Assembly: GCA_036501025.1 (NCBI GenBank)
Contig: DASYBB010000096.1
Coordinates: forward strand, 1-64,000
Direction of reading: 5' to 3'
Length of the DNA: 64,000 nt
Source of the DNA: DASUBV01 sp036501025
GTDB taxonomy: Bacteria; Actinomycetota; Actinomycetes; Streptosporangiales; Streptosporangiaceae
The notes under the pieces are model-generated. The model was not told where the DNA came from and ran no database searches. It was given only the letters and a program-made list of their open reading frames with translations. This document shows positions 62,301 through 64,000 of the stretch, piece by piece; the first letter of the stretch is position 1; every line of letters starts with the position of its first letter. The position numbers and the translations under genes were made by a program.

Positions 62301-62999
62301 TCAGCCGTCCGCGAGGGCCAGGTCGACCGCGGCCAGGGCGTGCAGCCGGGTCGTCGGGAAGTACGGCAGGCCGACGTCGCCGGGCCCGACCAGGAGCTCG
62401 ATCTCGGTGCAGCCGGCGATGATGCCCTCGGCGCCGCGCTCCCGCAGCCGGCCGATGACGCCGAGGCAGCACTCCCGCGACTCGGCCCGGACGACGCCCT
62501 GGACGAGCTCGTCAAAGATGACCTGATGGACGAGGGTCCGATCGGGCTCGTCCGGAACGAGCACGGTGAGGCCGTGCGCCCGCTCCAGCCGGTCCCGGTA
62601 GAAGTCGCCCTCCATGGTGTACCGCGTGCCGAGCAGCCCGGCGCGCGTCACCCCGGCGGCGGCCACGGCCCGGCCGGTCACGTCGGCGATGTGCAGGAAC
62701 GGGATCGTGATGGCCGCCTCGATCCGGCCGGCCATCCGGTGCATGGTGTTAGTGCACAGCACCAGCAGCTGCGCTCCGCCGGCCTCGAGGGCGCGGGCGC
62801 CGTCCGCCAGCAGCGCGCCGGCCTCTTCCCACCGGCCGGCCGCCTGCAGGCCCTCGATGGTCGCGAAGTCGTACGAGCGGATCAGCAGGTCCCCGGAGTG
62901 CACCCCGCCCAGGCGCCGCCGCGCCTCCTGGTTGATGATCCGCTCGTAGGCGATCGATGATTCCCAGCTCATGCCCCCGAGCAGGCCGATCGTCTTCAT
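62301..62999 (-). CDS. Aspartate/glutamate racemase-family protein
   Basis: This 232-residue PLP-independent racemase has the start IGLLGGMSWESSIAYERIIN and both catalytic cysteines: Cys131 or so in LVLCTNTMHR and Cys in IIAGCTEIELLV. Such enzymes racemise Asp or Glu, and some act on hydantoins or maleate. It follows the aldo/keto reductase on the same strand with a 66-bp gap and faces the NCS1 permease gene. Confidence 0.85.
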   Translation of the reverse strand: MKTIGLLGGMSWESSIAYERIINQEARRRLGGVHSGDLLIRSYDFATIEGLQAAGRWEEAGALLADGARALEAGGAQLLVLCTNTMHRMAGRIEAAITIPFLHIADVTGRAVAAAGVTRAGLLGTRYTMEGDFYRDRLERAHGLTVLVPDEPDRTLVHQVIFDELVQGVVRAESRECCLGVIGRLRERGAEGIIAGCTEIELLVGPGDVGLPYFPTTRLHALAAVDLALADG

Positions 63000-63065
63000 G
63001 CCGGCAGCACCCCGTTTCGTGTGAATGGAGATGGCGGGCCGGGCGGCGCCGGCGGCCTCGCCGGG

Positions 63066-63989
63066 TCACTGCCAGGGCCGGGCCGCGCGGGTGGCCCAGT
63101 AGCTGGCCGGCGGCTCGGCCAGGCCGGCCGGCCAGGCGACGTCGCCGACGGTCAGCGCGGCCAGGTTGGCGTGCAGCTGCGCGACACTGACCGCCCCCGA
63201 CAGCACCACGGTGGCCCACGGGTTGGCCAGCGCGGCCGCCAGGGCCAGGGCGTCCTCGCCGACGCCGCGCCCGGCGGCCAGCGCTGCGAGCGGCCGGGCC
63301 GACGGCGCGCCGGGGGCCAGCCGCCCGTTGGCCAGCGCCTCCTTGACCAGGACGGCCCAGCCGGCCGCGGCCGCCTCCGCCGCGGCGGGACCGACCGACG
63401 GCTCCAGCACGTTCCAGGTCACCTGGGCCACGGAGAACAGCGGGCGCCCGCCCGCCGACGCCGCCAGCGCGCGGCGCAGGACCTCGGCCTGGTGCGGGCC
63501 GCTGGTCGTCACGCCCAGCCGCACGCCGCTGTCGCGCAGGTCGCCCAGGGCGGCCAGCAGGCCGGGGTCGCCCAGCAGGGGAGAGTCCGGGGTCAGCGAG
63601 TGCACCTGGTACAGGGCCAGCCGGTCGCCGAGCAGCGCCCTGGTCTGCGCCAGCTGGGCGGTGAAGGCGGCCAGCGAGTGCTCTTTGACCTCGTGCTGGC
63701 CTGTGTCCAGGCGCCAGCCGCCGGTGTAGCGGTAGCCCCACTTCGAGCCCGCCACCATCGCGGAATGGCCCGGCCGGGCCAGCCAGTCGGCCAGGAACTC
63801 CTCGGCCCGGCCGTACGAGCGGGCCGCGTCCGCGTACCGGATCCCGGCCGCCCAGGCCGCGTCGAGGACGGCGAGCGTCCGGGCGCGCAGCGCGGCCACG
63901 CTGCGGTCGGGCAGGTCGCCGGCCCGGCCGCCGGTGATGTAGGCCGGACGGCCGAGGGCGGCCAGGCCCAGGCCCAGCCGCGACACCAC
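63066..63989 (-). CDS. Aldo/keto reductase at the right edge (start uncertain)
   Basis: This protein of about 307 residues is an AKR: Asp in IRYADAARSYG, Tyr in SYGRAEEFLADW, Lys in AGSKWGYRY, His in LYQVHSLTPD. C-terminal ALANPWATVVLSGAVSVAQL binds cofactor. GTG at 63989 is the first start in the window, but the frame remains open to its end at 64000, so the true start may lie outside. Probably first gene of an operon with the racemase. Confidence 0.82.
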   Translation of the reverse strand: MVSRLGLGLAALGRPAYITGGRAGDLPDRSVAALRARTLAVLDAAWAAGIRYADAARSYGRAEEFLADWLARPGHSAMVAGSKWGYRYTGGWRLDTGQHEVKEHSLAAFTAQLAQTRALLGDRLALYQVHSLTPDSPLLGDPGLLAALGDLRDSGVRLGVTTSGPHQAEVLRRALAASAGGRPLFSVAQVTWNVLEPSVGPAAAEAAAAGWAVLVKEALANGRLAPGAPSARPLAALAAGRGVGEDALALAAALANPWATVVLSGAVSVAQLHANLAALTVGDVAWPAGLAEPPASYWATRAARPWQ

Positions 63990-64000
63990 CGGCCCGCCCG

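Overview
The window is high-GC DNA (G or C dominates third codon positions) with GTG and ATG starts, AGGAGG-type ribosome sites, many 4-bp ATGA/GTGA gene overlaps, SpoIIE-type phosphatase and NTPase-TPR proteins and an RRHVDL-type leader peptide. All of this points to a soil-type mycelial actinomycete (Actinomycetota). The genus cannot be fixed from sequence alone. About 60 coding loci are described, roughly ten of them broken.

Region 1 (1-4860) is a nest of mobile DNA. An ISAs1-family transposase gene on the minus strand is split by a 3.3-kb element carrying three overlapping tyrosine recombinase genes, a recombinase-in-trio (RIT) element. The element has 29/31 matching end repeats and a 6-bp crossover-like core. 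Region 2 (4862-6327) is a TetR regulator divergent from a short-chain dehydrogenase, with two palindromic operators in the shared promoter. Region 3 (6347-16705) is a sugar-uptake regulon: a clan GH-A glycoside hydrolase, a LacI regulator, and an operon encoding an Opp/Dpp-type ABC importer (lipoprotein, two permeases, two ATPases) plus a BadF-type kinase. An identical 22-bp operator in opposite orientation lies before the hydrolase and before the importer.

Region 4 (16726-25455) is accessory DNA: AraC regulator/aldo-keto reductase pair, several RibD/DHFR-like reductases (one intact, one truncated at a tRNA-Met 3' fragment that looks like an attachment-site scar, one pseudogene), a DUF3618-type small-protein operon, GNAT, PNPOx-like protein, a frameshifted sigma-70/SnoaL sigma factor, and an NTF2-like protein. 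Region 5 (25580-34808) holds a single polypeptide joining PabB, PabC and PabA domains, an MFS exporter divergent from a LysR regulator, VOC and SRPBCC proteins, an F420-type luciferase-like oxidoreductase, a decayed isopenicillin-N-synthase-like gene, and a LysE exporter beside a headless AsnC regulator. Region 6 (34805-40535) pairs a three-gene ABC exporter (one permease with a large lectin-like outer loop) with a divergent NarL-type two-component system.

Region 7 (40878-45833) is a sulfonate-utilisation locus: SsuE-like flavin reductase divergent from ssuCBAD, preceded by a cysteine-containing leader peptide that probably senses sulfur state. Region 8 (45834-47190) is a graveyard of a class A penicillin-binding protein and a beta-lactamase-like gene. 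Region 9 (47191-64000) has a PAS-GAF-PP2C-HATPase signalling protein, a DUF4352-like membrane protein, acyl-CoA ligase plus ketopantoate-reductase-like operon, a small winged-helix protein, an M50 protease, M20 peptidase plus enoyl-CoA hydratase, a class V aminotransferase, an NTPase-TPR protein, an NCS1 permease, an Asp/Glu racemase and an aldo-keto reductase that runs to the right edge.
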